Assembly: GCA_002435835.1 (NCBI GenBank)
Contig: DIVM01000362.1
Coordinates: forward strand, 6,643 to 18,260
Direction: 5' to 3'
Origin: Firmicutes bacterium UBA6132
GTDB taxonomy: Bacteria; Bacillota_A; Clostridia; Tissierellales; Sedimentibacteraceae
DNA: 11,618 nt
The notes under the pieces are model-generated. The model made no database searches and was not told the origin of the DNA. It worked only from the letters and a program-made list of their open reading frames with translations. Made by a program: the position numbers and the translations under genes. Below, piece after piece: positions 1-5,656 of this stretch (the first letter of the stretch is position 1; each line of letters begins with the position of its first letter).

Positions 1-30
1 ATTAATTTTATAAGCTTTATTTTTTATATT

Positions 31-606
31 TTATTCTTCTCTAAATACAATTTGCCCATCTTTCATTTCATCAATTATGGCAAGGCTTTTTAAATTATAT
101 CCAGCTTCTCTTATGGTTTTACCTCCAGGCTGGAACCCTTTTTCTATTACAATACCAATTCCTTTAACTTCAGCCCCACTTTGTTTTGCTACATCAACAA
201 GGCATTTCATTGCATTTCCTTCTGCTAAAAAATCATCTATGATTAATAGCTTATCTTCTGAATTTAGATATTTTTTACTTATTTTTATATCATATTTTTT
301 CTTTTTAGTGTATGAAATTACTTGTCCAGAATAAATATCATCATCTAAATTTAAACTTTCGCATTTTTTTGCAAAAACTACTGGAACTTTAAAAAATAAT
401 GCAGCCATGGCTGCTATAGCTATTCCACTAACTTCAATTGTTAATATTTTTGTTATCCCTTCATCTTTAAATAATCTGTATAATTCTTCGCCCATTTCAT
501 ACAGAAATTCCACATCAAGTTGATGATTAAGAAAGCAATCTACTTTTAAAACATTTCCTTCTTTAACTTCTCCTCTTTCATTAATCATTTTCTTTAATTT
601 TTCCAT
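31..606 (-). CDS. xpt: Xanthine phosphoribosyltransferase
   Basis: Cytoplasmic purine-salvage enzyme that joins xanthine to PRPP to give XMP. The 191-residue length is the normal family size, and the N-terminus (LKVDCFLNHQLD at about 20-31) matches the Xpt family. Residues 122-132 (IIDDFLAEGNA) form the PRPP-binding loop typical of type I phosphoribosyltransferases. An EVSG motif lies at about 58-61 and EKGFQPGG at 155-162. The ATG at 606 is preceded by AAGGGTG four bases upstream, and the alignment with known Xpt proteins begins at this residue. The gene stands alone with its own leader of about 145 bases, which contains a promoter and a terminator-like hairpin, so transcription attenuation is likely. 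In Bacillus this gene is controlled by a guanine riboswitch, but I cannot find that aptamer here. Identification is confident; regulation is inferred. Confidence 0.95.
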   Translation of the reverse strand: MEKLKKMINERGEVKEGNVLKVDCFLNHQLDVEFLYEMGEELYRLFKDEGITKILTIEVSGIAIAAMAALFFKVPVVFAKKCESLNLDDDIYSGQVISYTKKKKYDIKISKKYLNSEDKLLIIDDFLAEGNAMKCLVDVAKQSGAEVKGIGIVIEKGFQPGGKTIREAGYNLKSLAIIDEMKDGQIVFREE

Positions 607-672
607 TATGCACCCTTCTTCTCTTCCCTATATTAGTAACATATAATGATTAAATAATATATAATAATTAAT

Positions 673-705
673 AAAAAAAATTTGGCAGATTGCTCTACCG
701 AATTT
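673..705 (-). terminator. Terminator-like hairpin in the xpt leader (possible attenuator)
   Basis: Read on the minus strand, GGTAGA and TCTGCC pair around a GCAA tetraloop (684-699). After one C-A mismatch the stem continues with an AAATT/AATTT pairing, followed by a run of U (677-673). This is the form of an intrinsic terminator. It lies about 45 bases after the predicted xpt transcription start and about 67 bases before the xpt start codon, so it could abort xpt transcription. It could instead be a backup terminator for the ABC-transporter operon upstream, but a promoter (757-785) lies between them. Confidence 0.7.
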
Positions 706-721
706 AATTTATTATATATGT

Positions 722-748
722 ATGCTAATTAATAATATTAATTAGCAT
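722..748 (-). repeat. Perfect 11-bp A/T-rich inverted repeat at the 5' end of the xpt leader
   Basis: ATGCTAATTAA (722-732) and TTAATTAGCAT (738-748) are exact inverted copies around a five-base loop. If the promoter at 757-785 is correct, this hairpin sits at the extreme 5' end of the xpt transcript. There it could protect the RNA or take part in an attenuation switch. A protein-binding site is equally possible. Confidence 0.6.
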
Positions 749-756
749 TTAGTATT

Positions 757-785
757 GTTATATAATATATCAGAGTATATGACAA
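757..785 (-). promoter_or_regulatory. Probable promoter of xpt
   Basis: On the minus strand a -35 box TTGTCA (785-780) and a -10 box TATAAC (762-757) are separated by exactly 17 bases. Each differs from consensus at one position. Transcription would start near 750, at the foot of the 722-748 hairpin. The surrounding DNA is extremely A/T-rich, which raises the chance of false matches. Confidence 0.55.
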
Positions 786-809
786 AAAACAATAATTTTT
801 TACATTATT
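784..809 (-). terminator. Weak A/T terminator after the ABC transporter operon
   Basis: Just downstream of the permease stop codon the minus strand reads AATAAT, a short loop, ATTATT, then GTTTTTT. The stem is only six A/T pairs, so it would be a poor terminator alone. Its position right after the last gene of the operon and its U-run support the role. The T-run directly abuts the xpt promoter. Confidence 0.35.
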
Positions 810-812
810 ATA

Positions 813-1592
813 TTACAAATTTATTTTCTTTTCTAAAAGATATCCTGAACCAATTATCATCATAACTGATTCTATAATGGATAAAACAATTATAGGCATT
901 AAAACTAAAACTAATTCTTCAACAGAAATTCTATTTTCTATAATTGTAAAGTTATTATTATAATATGGAGAAAAAATATTTAATATTTTGCCAGATGCAT
1001 ATGATCCAAATGAATTTAACGCAATAAATATTATGAAACTTAAGAAACCACCGAATTTAGTTTCTGAAAAAATACTTTTTCTTATGGTAATTGACATGTA
1101 TGCAGTCATAATAAAACTAATAATAAAAATTATAAATGCAATTAATAAAACAAATATATGACCTAAATTGAATCCGAAACTTCCATTTAAAAACATATTT
1201 ATTGCATTTAAAACCTCATTGTAGTTTATATCAGCTTTTGTTACAACTATAATATAATAGCCATTTATAACTATAAATATAAAATATAATAATAGAATAG
1301 TAAATCCTTCTAAAACAGCAGTTATAACTTTTGACACAATTATTTTATAACCGCTGTTAGGTGTCATAAATAACATATAGCCACTTTTTTTATTTAAATC
1401 TTCACTATACATTTTAATAACATCAACAATATATAATAAAATCATAGCAAAAGGAAATAATGCTAAGAACATAGCGCTACCTTCTGCTTCTGCATTAAAT
1501 ATAGCAATAATGTTTATAATTATAGCTGACATAATTATCATTAAAAGCAATTTATATTTTCTTAAAAATTCATATTTTATTATATTAAGCAT
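813..1592 (-). CDS. ABC-2 type transporter permease
   Basis: Integral membrane subunit of an ABC exporter, 259 residues with about six hydrophobic segments (roughly 14-36, 40-62, 88-113, 140-167, 180-200 and 227-253). It has no ATPase motifs, as expected for a separate permease. The start overlaps the end of the ATPase gene by eight bases, and AAGGAG lies ten bases before the ATG. Order and overlaps (GntR regulator, ATPase, permease) are those of YtrA-type operons in Firmicutes, in which the cognate transporter often responds to cell-envelope stress or peptide antibiotics. The substrate cannot be read from the sequence. Residues after the first helix are charged and the remainder is rich in Ile and Phe, as in related permeases. 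It is last in the operon. Confidence 0.85.
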   Translation of the reverse strand: MLNIIKYEFLRKYKLLLMIIMSAIIINIIAIFNAEAEGSAMFLALFPFAMILLYIVDVIKMYSEDLNKKSGYMLFMTPNSGYKIIVSKVITAVLEGFTILLLYFIFIVINGYYIIVVTKADINYNEVLNAINMFLNGSFGFNLGHIFVLLIAFIIFIISFIMTAYMSITIRKSIFSETKFGGFLSFIIFIALNSFGSYASGKILNIFSPYYNNNFTIIENRISVEELVLVLMPIIVLSIIESVMMIIGSGYLLEKKINL

Positions 1593-2283
1593 GGTTATAA
1601 ATCTCCTTATAAATATTTTCTATGGATTTGCCATATGATTGTCTAAGTTCTTCAGCATCTCCATTTAATTCTATATTGCCATCTTTTATAAATATTGCAG
1701 AATCAAATATTTTTTCAGTTTCGCTCACTAAATGGCTTGAAATTATAATAACTTTATTTTCATTATACGCTTTAACAATTAAATCCATTATGGCATCTCT
1801 TGCTAAAACATCCACTCCGTTTAATGGTTCATCCAATAAGTAAATATCAGCATTTCTTGATAATGATAAAGCAACTTTTAACTTCCCGATCATTCCAGAA
1901 GAAAGCTTTGATACTTTTAATTCTATATCAACATTATTTTGTAAAACTTCTAATGCAAAATCTTTATTAAAATCTGAATACATATCTGAATAAAATTTAA
2001 TAATATCTTTTACTTTAAAAGAATCATACAAAAAATTATCCGTTGGCAAATATGATACAAATGCTTTAGTTTCATAAGATAAAGGCTTATCATTTATAAA
2101 TATTTCACCTGATGTTTGTTTGTGAAGACCTGCTATTATTTTCATTAAAGTAGTTTTTCCGCTTCCGTTAGGACCTAAAAGCCCATATATTTTGCCTTTT
2201 TCAAATGTTAAATTTACATTTTGAAGAGCTATTTTATTATAATATTTTTTAGTTAAATTATTTATTTTCAAAGTTTCATTCAT
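1585..2283 (-). CDS. ABC transporter ATP-binding protein
   Basis: Cytoplasmic ATPase subunit of 232 residues. Walker A is GPNGSGKT at 37-44, the signature is LSSGM at 127-131 in place of the common LSGGQ, Walker B is IYLLDEP at 147-153, and a D-loop NGVD and switch His182 follow. All catalytic elements are present. The usual Q-loop glutamine is not obvious: the stretch at 77-83 reads SYLPTDN, as in several YtrB-like ATPases. The protein should pair with the permease encoded directly downstream and power export. The ATG lies within the end of the regulator gene (shared ATGAATGA), with AAGGG about 11 bases upstream, so translation is probably coupled. LSSGM variants are usual in this ATPase group and do not imply inactivity. 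Confidence 0.93.
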   Translation of the reverse strand: MNETLKINNLTKKYYNKIALQNVNLTFEKGKIYGLLGPNGSGKTTLMKIIAGLHKQTSGEIFINDKPLSYETKAFVSYLPTDNFLYDSFKVKDIIKFYSDMYSDFNKDFALEVLQNNVDIELKVSKLSSGMIGKLKVALSLSRNADIYLLDEPLNGVDVLARDAIMDLIVKAYNENKVIIISSHLVSETEKIFDSAIFIKDGNIELNGDAEELRQSYGKSIENIYKEIYNHA

Positions 2284-2671
2284 TTTTTAAATTCCCTTCA
2301 TTTAAATTTATATTTATTTTATTTTCTTTTTCTTTTACAAATTCAATCATATCATTTCGCATAAATCCTAATTGTTTCATGCCAGAAATATAGTTTTCTA
2401 TTAATTCTTTTGCCATTTCATATCTTATACTTTCCACTTTTTCGGCTGATTCAGTTATAAATGTCCCTAAGCCTCTTTTTGTAAAAACTATATCTTCCAT
2501 CTCCAACTCCTTATAAACTCTTGCAACTGTGTTAAAATTAATTCCAAGTTCATAAGAGTAATCCCTTGAAGACGGCAATTTATCTCCTAATTTTAACTTT
2601 TCTGTCACAATATCTTGCTTAATTTTATGGATCACTTGCATATAAATCGGTATATTATTATTAAACTCCAA
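2276..2671 (-). CDS. GntR family transcriptional regulator, YtrA-type
   Basis: Short DNA-binding repressor of about 131 residues: an N-terminal winged helix-turn-helix (PIYMQVIHKIKQDIV through KRGLGTFI, about residues 8-74) plus a small helical C-terminus instead of a large ligand domain. That is the YtrA subfamily design. It is first in an operon with an ABC ATPase and permease and presumably represses it until a drug or envelope signal arrives. The frame is open to a GTG at 2680, but that GTG is part of a strong ribosome binding site (AGAGGTGAT). I therefore place the start at the TTG at 2671, six bases beyond GAGGTG, which also puts the protein start where YtrA relatives begin. The stop overlaps the ATPase start by eight bases. 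Confidence 0.9.
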   Translation of the reverse strand: MEFNNNIPIYMQVIHKIKQDIVTEKLKLGDKLPSSRDYSYELGINFNTVARVYKELEMEDIVFTKRGLGTFITESAEKVESIRYEMAKELIENYISGMKQLGFMRNDMIEFVKEKENKININLNEGNLKNE

Positions 2672-2697
2672 AATTATCACCTCTTTTCCACTGTATT

Positions 2698-2740
2698 AGT
2701 ATCATAGTTAAATAGTACACTATAATTTTAAAAAAGTCAA
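2698..2740 (-). promoter_or_regulatory. Promoter and likely operator of the GntR-ABC operon
   Basis: Minus strand: TTGACT (2740-2735), 17 bases, TACTAT (2717-2712). Over the -10 box and start site lies an imperfect inverted repeat, 2698-2721: AGTATCATAG, TTAA, ATAGTACACT on the plus strand, with six of ten positions symmetrical. Its GTGTACTAT half resembles the GTAC-containing operators described for YtrA regulators, as far as I recall. Autorepression by the first gene is inferred from position. Confidence 0.6.
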
Positions 2741-2741
2741 T

Positions 2742-2783
2742 AAAAAAATATTAATATTTCATTATGCGTGAAACATTAATATT
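2742..2783 (-). terminator. Intrinsic terminator after the DUF2164 gene
   Basis: A 15-base-pair stem, 2769-2783 with 2747-2761, has a seven-base loop and a U-run (2746-2742) on the minus strand. The single imperfect position (2756/2774) is a G-U pair in minus-strand RNA but an A-C mismatch in plus-strand RNA, which favours function on the minus strand. It ends the unit containing 2808-3041. The U-run stops one base before the -35 box of the next operon. Confidence 0.8.
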
Positions 2784-2807
2784 TTATAATATACTTTTAT
2801 TTATTTT

Positions 2808-3041
2808 TTATTTCTGAATGGATAATAAATCTTCACATCTGTCATTCATATAAAGAAAAGAATCATACACACCTTGATTATAAAACTCAACAGCTAAATC
2901 ATTGATGATAAAATCTAATAATAATCCTGCAGCTAAATCACCTATGACTTCATCTCTTTCATCAAAATAATATTTTTTAATTTTTTCAATCATTACTTCT
3001 TTATTTTCTTTTGTTAATTTAAATTTATCTTTTTTGCCCAT
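2808..3041 (-). CDS. DUF2164 family protein
   Basis: Small, soluble, charged protein of 77 residues. The pattern of a basic N-terminus (KFKLTKENKEVMIEKIKKYY), then DEVIGDLAAGLLLDFIINDL, then YNQGVYDSFLYMNDRCEDLL matches the DUF2164 family at its usual length. The function of this family is not known to me. TAGGAG lies six bases before the ATG, a good start. It is 25 bases downstream of the membrane-anchored protein gene and is followed by a clear terminator, so the two probably form one transcript. No signal peptide or membrane segment is seen. Confidence 0.85.
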   Translation of the reverse strand: MGKKDKFKLTKENKEVMIEKIKKYYFDERDEVIGDLAAGLLLDFIINDLAVEFYNQGVYDSFLYMNDRCEDLLSIQK

Positions 3042-3066
3042 AATTTCTCCTAATTAATTATTTATT

Positions 3067-3831
3067 TTATTGTGCATTAATATCAACATATTCTCCTGCT
3101 ATTGCATCTTTAATAACCCATTTATTATCTATATTAATAACAGTGAATTCAGCAAGCCTTTTAGCAGCTATACCTCCATGTTCAATTTCATTGCTGGTTA
3201 ATTCAATGATGAATCCTTTTACAACATATTCTGATTCATTTATTTTTTCAATACTTTTTATATCAATGCGTTCAGGCCAAGGGCTTGAAACTAATTTTCC
3301 AAGTGCTTCTTGAGGATCCAATTTCCATCTTTGAAGAAGTTCTTCAGCTATATAATTCGCATAATTTTCATCCATGCTTTCATATAAAACTTCCTTTGGA
3401 GCTAATAAAGAAACATTTTTAAGTTTTTTACCAAACTCAAGAACTAAATTTTCAATTTGCTTTTTATTTTCATTTTCCTTTGAATTAATTGACATTTTCC
3501 AAACTTGATAATATTTTGAATATTGTCTTGCTGTAAGGATTACAGTTTTGTCAACACTTTCAAACATATAACCTGCACCCATTTGTTCTTTAAATATAAC
3601 ATTGTTTTCCTTTTCTATGTATTCGAACAAATCATTTTTATTACTTGATTTAGTTAAATAAATTATAGGATCATCATTTATTTTTACATAGGAATTGCTA
3701 TTTAAATTAATAATTCCTTTAACAATTGGTGTTGGATTGCCTTCTTGAAAAATTATATTCCTATTTAAAAATATTACAATACATAATAATATTAGTATTA
3801 AAAATAAAACAACACATAATTTTTTTATCAT
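3067..3831 (-). CDS. Membrane-anchored protein of unknown function
   Basis: I do not recognise a named family. The 254-residue product has an N-terminal basic patch (MIKK) and one hydrophobic stretch, about residues 5-23, then a hydrophilic body, so it is probably anchored with its bulk outside the membrane. There is a cysteine in the hydrophobic stretch but no proper lipobox. The body appears to have two parts: about 35-120 (with GAGYMFESVDKTVILTARQ) and about 150-254 (SSPWPERIDIKSIEKI through NKWVIKDAIAGEYVDI), the latter like small beta-rich domains in clostridial hypothetical proteins. The frame is open to 3915, but those 28 codons come from the inverted repeat described separately. The ATG at 3831 has GGAGG ten bases upstream and begins the signal/anchor, so it is preferred. 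Likely co-transcribed with the DUF2164 gene. Confidence 0.75.
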   Translation of the reverse strand: MIKKLCVVLFLILILLCIVIFLNRNIIFQEGNPTPIVKGIINLNSNSYVKINDDPIIYLTKSSNKNDLFEYIEKENNVIFKEQMGAGYMFESVDKTVILTARQYSKYYQVWKMSINSKENENKKQIENLVLEFGKKLKNVSLLAPKEVLYESMDENYANYIAEELLQRWKLDPQEALGKLVSSPWPERIDIKSIEKINESEYVVKGFIIELTSNEIEHGGIAAKRLAEFTVINIDNKWVIKDAIAGEYVDINAQ

Positions 3832-3864
3832 AGATATAGATCCTCCAAATAAATTTATTATAAC

Positions 3865-3935
3865 AAAAAACGAGGATAATTGACTTATGTAATATTTTAC
3901 TATTTTTAATAGCACAAGTCAATTATCCTCATTTT
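3865..3935 (-). terminator. Long inverted repeat, terminator of the MerR gene
   Basis: GAGGATAATTGACTT (3872-3886) and AAGTCAATTATCCTC (3916-3930) are a perfect 15-base inverted repeat with a 29-base loop. Beyond one mismatch, four more A/T pairs extend the stem. On the minus strand it lies 27 bases after the MerR stop and is followed by GTTTTTTG. The loop holds a small hairpin of its own (CTATT-AAA-AATAG). The loop is longer than usual for a terminator. The plus-strand exit has only TTTT, so direction is probably leftward. Confidence 0.65.
3894..3922 (-). promoter_or_regulatory. Probable promoter of the 3831-2808 unit, inside the inverted repeat
   Basis: Minus strand: TTGACT (3922-3917), 17 bases, TAAAAT (3899-3894). 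The -35 box lies in one arm of the 15-base inverted repeat and the -10 box in its loop, so transcription would start near 3887, at the edge of the other arm. The new transcript would contain only one arm and could not form the terminator hairpin. Confidence 0.6.
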
Positions 3936-3957
3936 GATGTCATATAATATTATGCAT

Positions 3958-4725
3958 TTATTTTTTATTCATTCCTGTATAAATAAAAACTAAATCCCTT
4001 AAAAATTCTGCTCCTCTTGGATCAACCTTATCGTAATATACTTTGAACCTTTCATCATCAACGTACATCTGTGTTAAATTTGCATGGGCTTCACTGTTGT
4101 AATCTCCCCAACAAAATGTAATCCATTGTTTGTGAAGCTCCGCAGTTTTTTGTGCTAACTCTGAAGATGGGTCATTAGTTTTAATTGCTTCTTTTAAAGT
4201 GCTTAAAACTTCATTACTTAAATTCTCCAAATCTTTATATTGTTCTTCAGTCATATTTTTAAACATTTTATTTGATTTACTCACTGCTTCTTCACCATAT
4301 TTTTCCCTTATTTCTTTTCCATAATTATTTTCATTTTCTTCTATTAGATTTTTCTTGAAGCCTTCAAATTTTTCTTTATTGCTCATTTTAACGTTCCCTT
4401 CCTTGGATAAAATAGTATTTTTTACATTATTGATTAGAATTTCTATCTGCATTTGTTTATCTTGAAGCTCTTTTAAATGTTTTTTCAAAGCTACAGTTTC
4501 GTCAAAGCTTGGAGAAGAGATTATTTCTTTTATTTGTTCTAACCCAACGCCTAACTCCCTGTAAAACATTATTTGCTGCAACTTGTCAACTGACTTTTCT
4601 CCATATATACGATACCCTGATGAATTAATTCTTAAGGGTTTAAGAATTCCAATTTCATCATAATACCTTAGAGTTCTTGTTGATACCCTTGCTAATGCTG
4701 CAAGATTTTTAATTGTATATTCCAT
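3958..4725 (-). CDS. MerR family regulator with TipAS antibiotic-recognition domain
   Basis: Drug-sensing transcription activator of 255 residues. Residues 1-70 are a MerR winged helix-turn-helix (YTIKNLAALARVSTRTLRYY, then GILKP and GYRIY). About 75-110 form the dimer coiled coil. About 130-255 are a TipAS domain (NYGKEIREKYGEEAV, MYVDDERFKVYYDKV, FLRDLVFIY), as in Mta and TipA, which bind thiopeptides and other bulky drugs. The frame opens at a TTG (4740), but the ATG at 4725 has AGGAG five bases before it and starts the conserved domain, so it is chosen. The upstream promoter has the MerR-type long spacer and a palindrome, so autoregulation is likely. No obvious efflux gene is adjacent; the EamA permease lies further away on the other strand. 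Confidence 0.93.
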   Translation of the reverse strand: MEYTIKNLAALARVSTRTLRYYDEIGILKPLRINSSGYRIYGEKSVDKLQQIMFYRELGVGLEQIKEIISSPSFDETVALKKHLKELQDKQMQIEILINNVKNTILSKEGNVKMSNKEKFEGFKKNLIEENENNYGKEIREKYGEEAVSKSNKMFKNMTEEQYKDLENLSNEVLSTLKEAIKTNDPSSELAQKTAELHKQWITFCWGDYNSEAHANLTQMYVDDERFKVYYDKVDPRGAEFLRDLVFIYTGMNKK

Positions 4726-4744
4726 AAAAGCTCCTTTCAATAAT

Positions 4745-4775
4745 ATTCTATACTTTTACGTAACGTCAATGTCAA
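4745..4775 (-). promoter_or_regulatory. MerR-type promoter with operator palindrome
   Basis: Minus strand: TTGACA (4775-4770), a 19-base spacer, TAGAAT (4750-4745). A 19-base spacer is the hallmark of promoters activated by MerR-family proteins through DNA distortion. Within it, plus-strand TTTACGT-A-ACGTCAA (4755-4769) is a near-perfect palindrome, with six of seven arm positions symmetrical. The start site would be near 4738, leaving a leader of only about 13 bases. The promoter overlaps the last codons of the upstream DUF434 gene. Confidence 0.8.
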
Positions 4776-5487
4776 TAGTATTATTAAAATTTATTATCCA
4801 TGCATCTTTAATATAATCATCAACAATTTTTTTAGATAAATTAAACCAACTTTTACATTCATCTAAAATAACAGAATCACCTGTTACAACTCTTTCCAGC
4901 TTAGAAAGGATAACATCAGGGTTTTTTACTATTAAAACTTCAAAAGGAATATTTAATTTTTGGAGGTGATCTATTATTTTTAATTTTAATTTTCCCGAAT
5001 TAGAAACTGGTGCGTCAAGATAAAATTTAACTTCAGGAACATAACATTTTTTAAGTGTTTGGCAAATTAAATTTAAAGTAATATCAGTTTTATCTATAAT
5101 AAAATATGTTCCTCTAAGGCCTGCTAAATCCCTCAACACTCCATCACTGCCAAGTATTAATACACTTTTTGAAAGAGCAACTTCAAGTGTAATTATTAAA
5201 TTAAATCCATCTACATGTAAACATCCGTTTTTCATTTCATTAAATGGCAAATTTTTAGAATCTCTAATTTTATATTGTTTTGTTGTTGCAGTTGACCTTT
5301 GTAGAGACATTCTTTGCCTCGATGAAAGTTGATAATGCCCTCCAACCAATTCAACAACTGGCTTTATTTTATAGCCTCGATCTAAAAGATATTGAACTTC
5401 TTTTAGGGCTTTATTTAATATTTCAATTTTTTCTTGTGAAAAAAATTTATAATCATCTTCATTAAATCCTCTATTAGTAGTTTTCAA
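4756..5487 (-). CDS. DUF434 domain-containing protein
   Basis: Soluble protein of about 243 residues in the DUF434 family, whose N-terminal hallmark is the block DRGY...VVELVGGHYQLSSRQR (about residues 36-59). The C-terminal half, a separate DUF in this family as I recall, carries conserved acidic or glycine motifs: VDGFN (about 92-96), SDGVLRDL (114-121), LDAPVSNSGK (157-166) and TGDSVILDE (202-210). These recall, but do not prove, a PIN/NYN-like nuclease fold. No membrane segment is seen. The frame runs to a TTG at 5508 without a ribosome binding site. The TTG at 5487 follows GGGAGG by four bases, so I start there; this choice is moderately sure. It is divergent from a 3'-5' exonuclease gene. 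Function is unknown to me. Confidence 0.8.
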   Translation of the reverse strand: MKTTNRGFNEDDYKFFSQEKIEILNKALKEVQYLLDRGYKIKPVVELVGGHYQLSSRQRMSLQRSTATTKQYKIRDSKNLPFNEMKNGCLHVDGFNLIITLEVALSKSVLILGSDGVLRDLAGLRGTYFIIDKTDITLNLICQTLKKCYVPEVKFYLDAPVSNSGKLKLKIIDHLQKLNIPFEVLIVKNPDVILSKLERVVTGDSVILDECKSWFNLSKKIVDDYIKDAWIINFNNTIDIDVT

Positions 5488-5525
5488 ACTTCCTCCCGAA
5501 TAATCCAAAAGTATGGAGAATATAA

Positions 5526-5554
5526 TTTATAATATACCAATAATGCGTTATAAT
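5526..5554 (+). promoter_or_regulatory. Probable promoter of the exonuclease gene
   Basis: TTTATA (5526-5531), 17 bases, then a perfect TATAAT (5549-5554). The predicted start near 5561 gives a leader of about 95 bases before the ATG at 5657. The -35 box matches consensus at only four of six positions. No convincing promoter for the divergent DUF434 gene could be picked out in the same A/T-rich gap. Confidence 0.5.
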
Positions 5555-5593
5555 ATTAATTAACAAGAATCTCACCGTTAAAGCGTCAAAGAT

Positions 5594-5622
5594 TACAGAT
5601 GGTTCCAGAGAACCTTGATGTA
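5594..5622 (+). other. Foldable leader segment before the exonuclease gene
   Basis: In the predicted 5' untranslated region, GGTTC (5601-5605) pairs with GAACC (5610-5614) around CAGA. TACA (5594-5597) pairs with TGTA (5619-5622) beyond a small internal loop. The stretch from about 5566 to 5622 is visibly richer in G and C than the rest of the intergenic DNA, which suggests it is conserved for structure or is a remnant of coding sequence. It matches no riboswitch consensus I know. Confidence 0.4.
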
Positions 5623-5656
5623 GTAACAATAAAATATTTCATTCAAGAAGGTGTCT

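Noticed and set aside
77..334. Open frame on the plus strand opposite xpt
   Set aside because: Lies entirely inside the well-supported xpt gene on the other strand; no family resemblance and no ribosome binding site.
681..704. Plus-strand GCTCTACCG, similar to the guanine riboswitch core TCTACCGGGC
   Set aside because: It is on the wrong strand for xpt, lacks the other conserved elements, and is explained as the complement of a terminator stem.
1622..1843. Open frame on the plus strand opposite the ABC ATPase
   Set aside because: Antisense shadow of the ATPase gene, with composition of a non-coding frame.
3832..3915. 28 extra N-terminal codons of the membrane-anchored protein
   Set aside because: They derive from the inverted repeat and its loop, have no ribosome binding site, and the ATG at 3831 has GGAGG and begins the membrane anchor.
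5280..5465. Open frame on the plus strand opposite the DUF434 gene
   Set aside because: Antisense shadow of a conserved coding region; no credible start.
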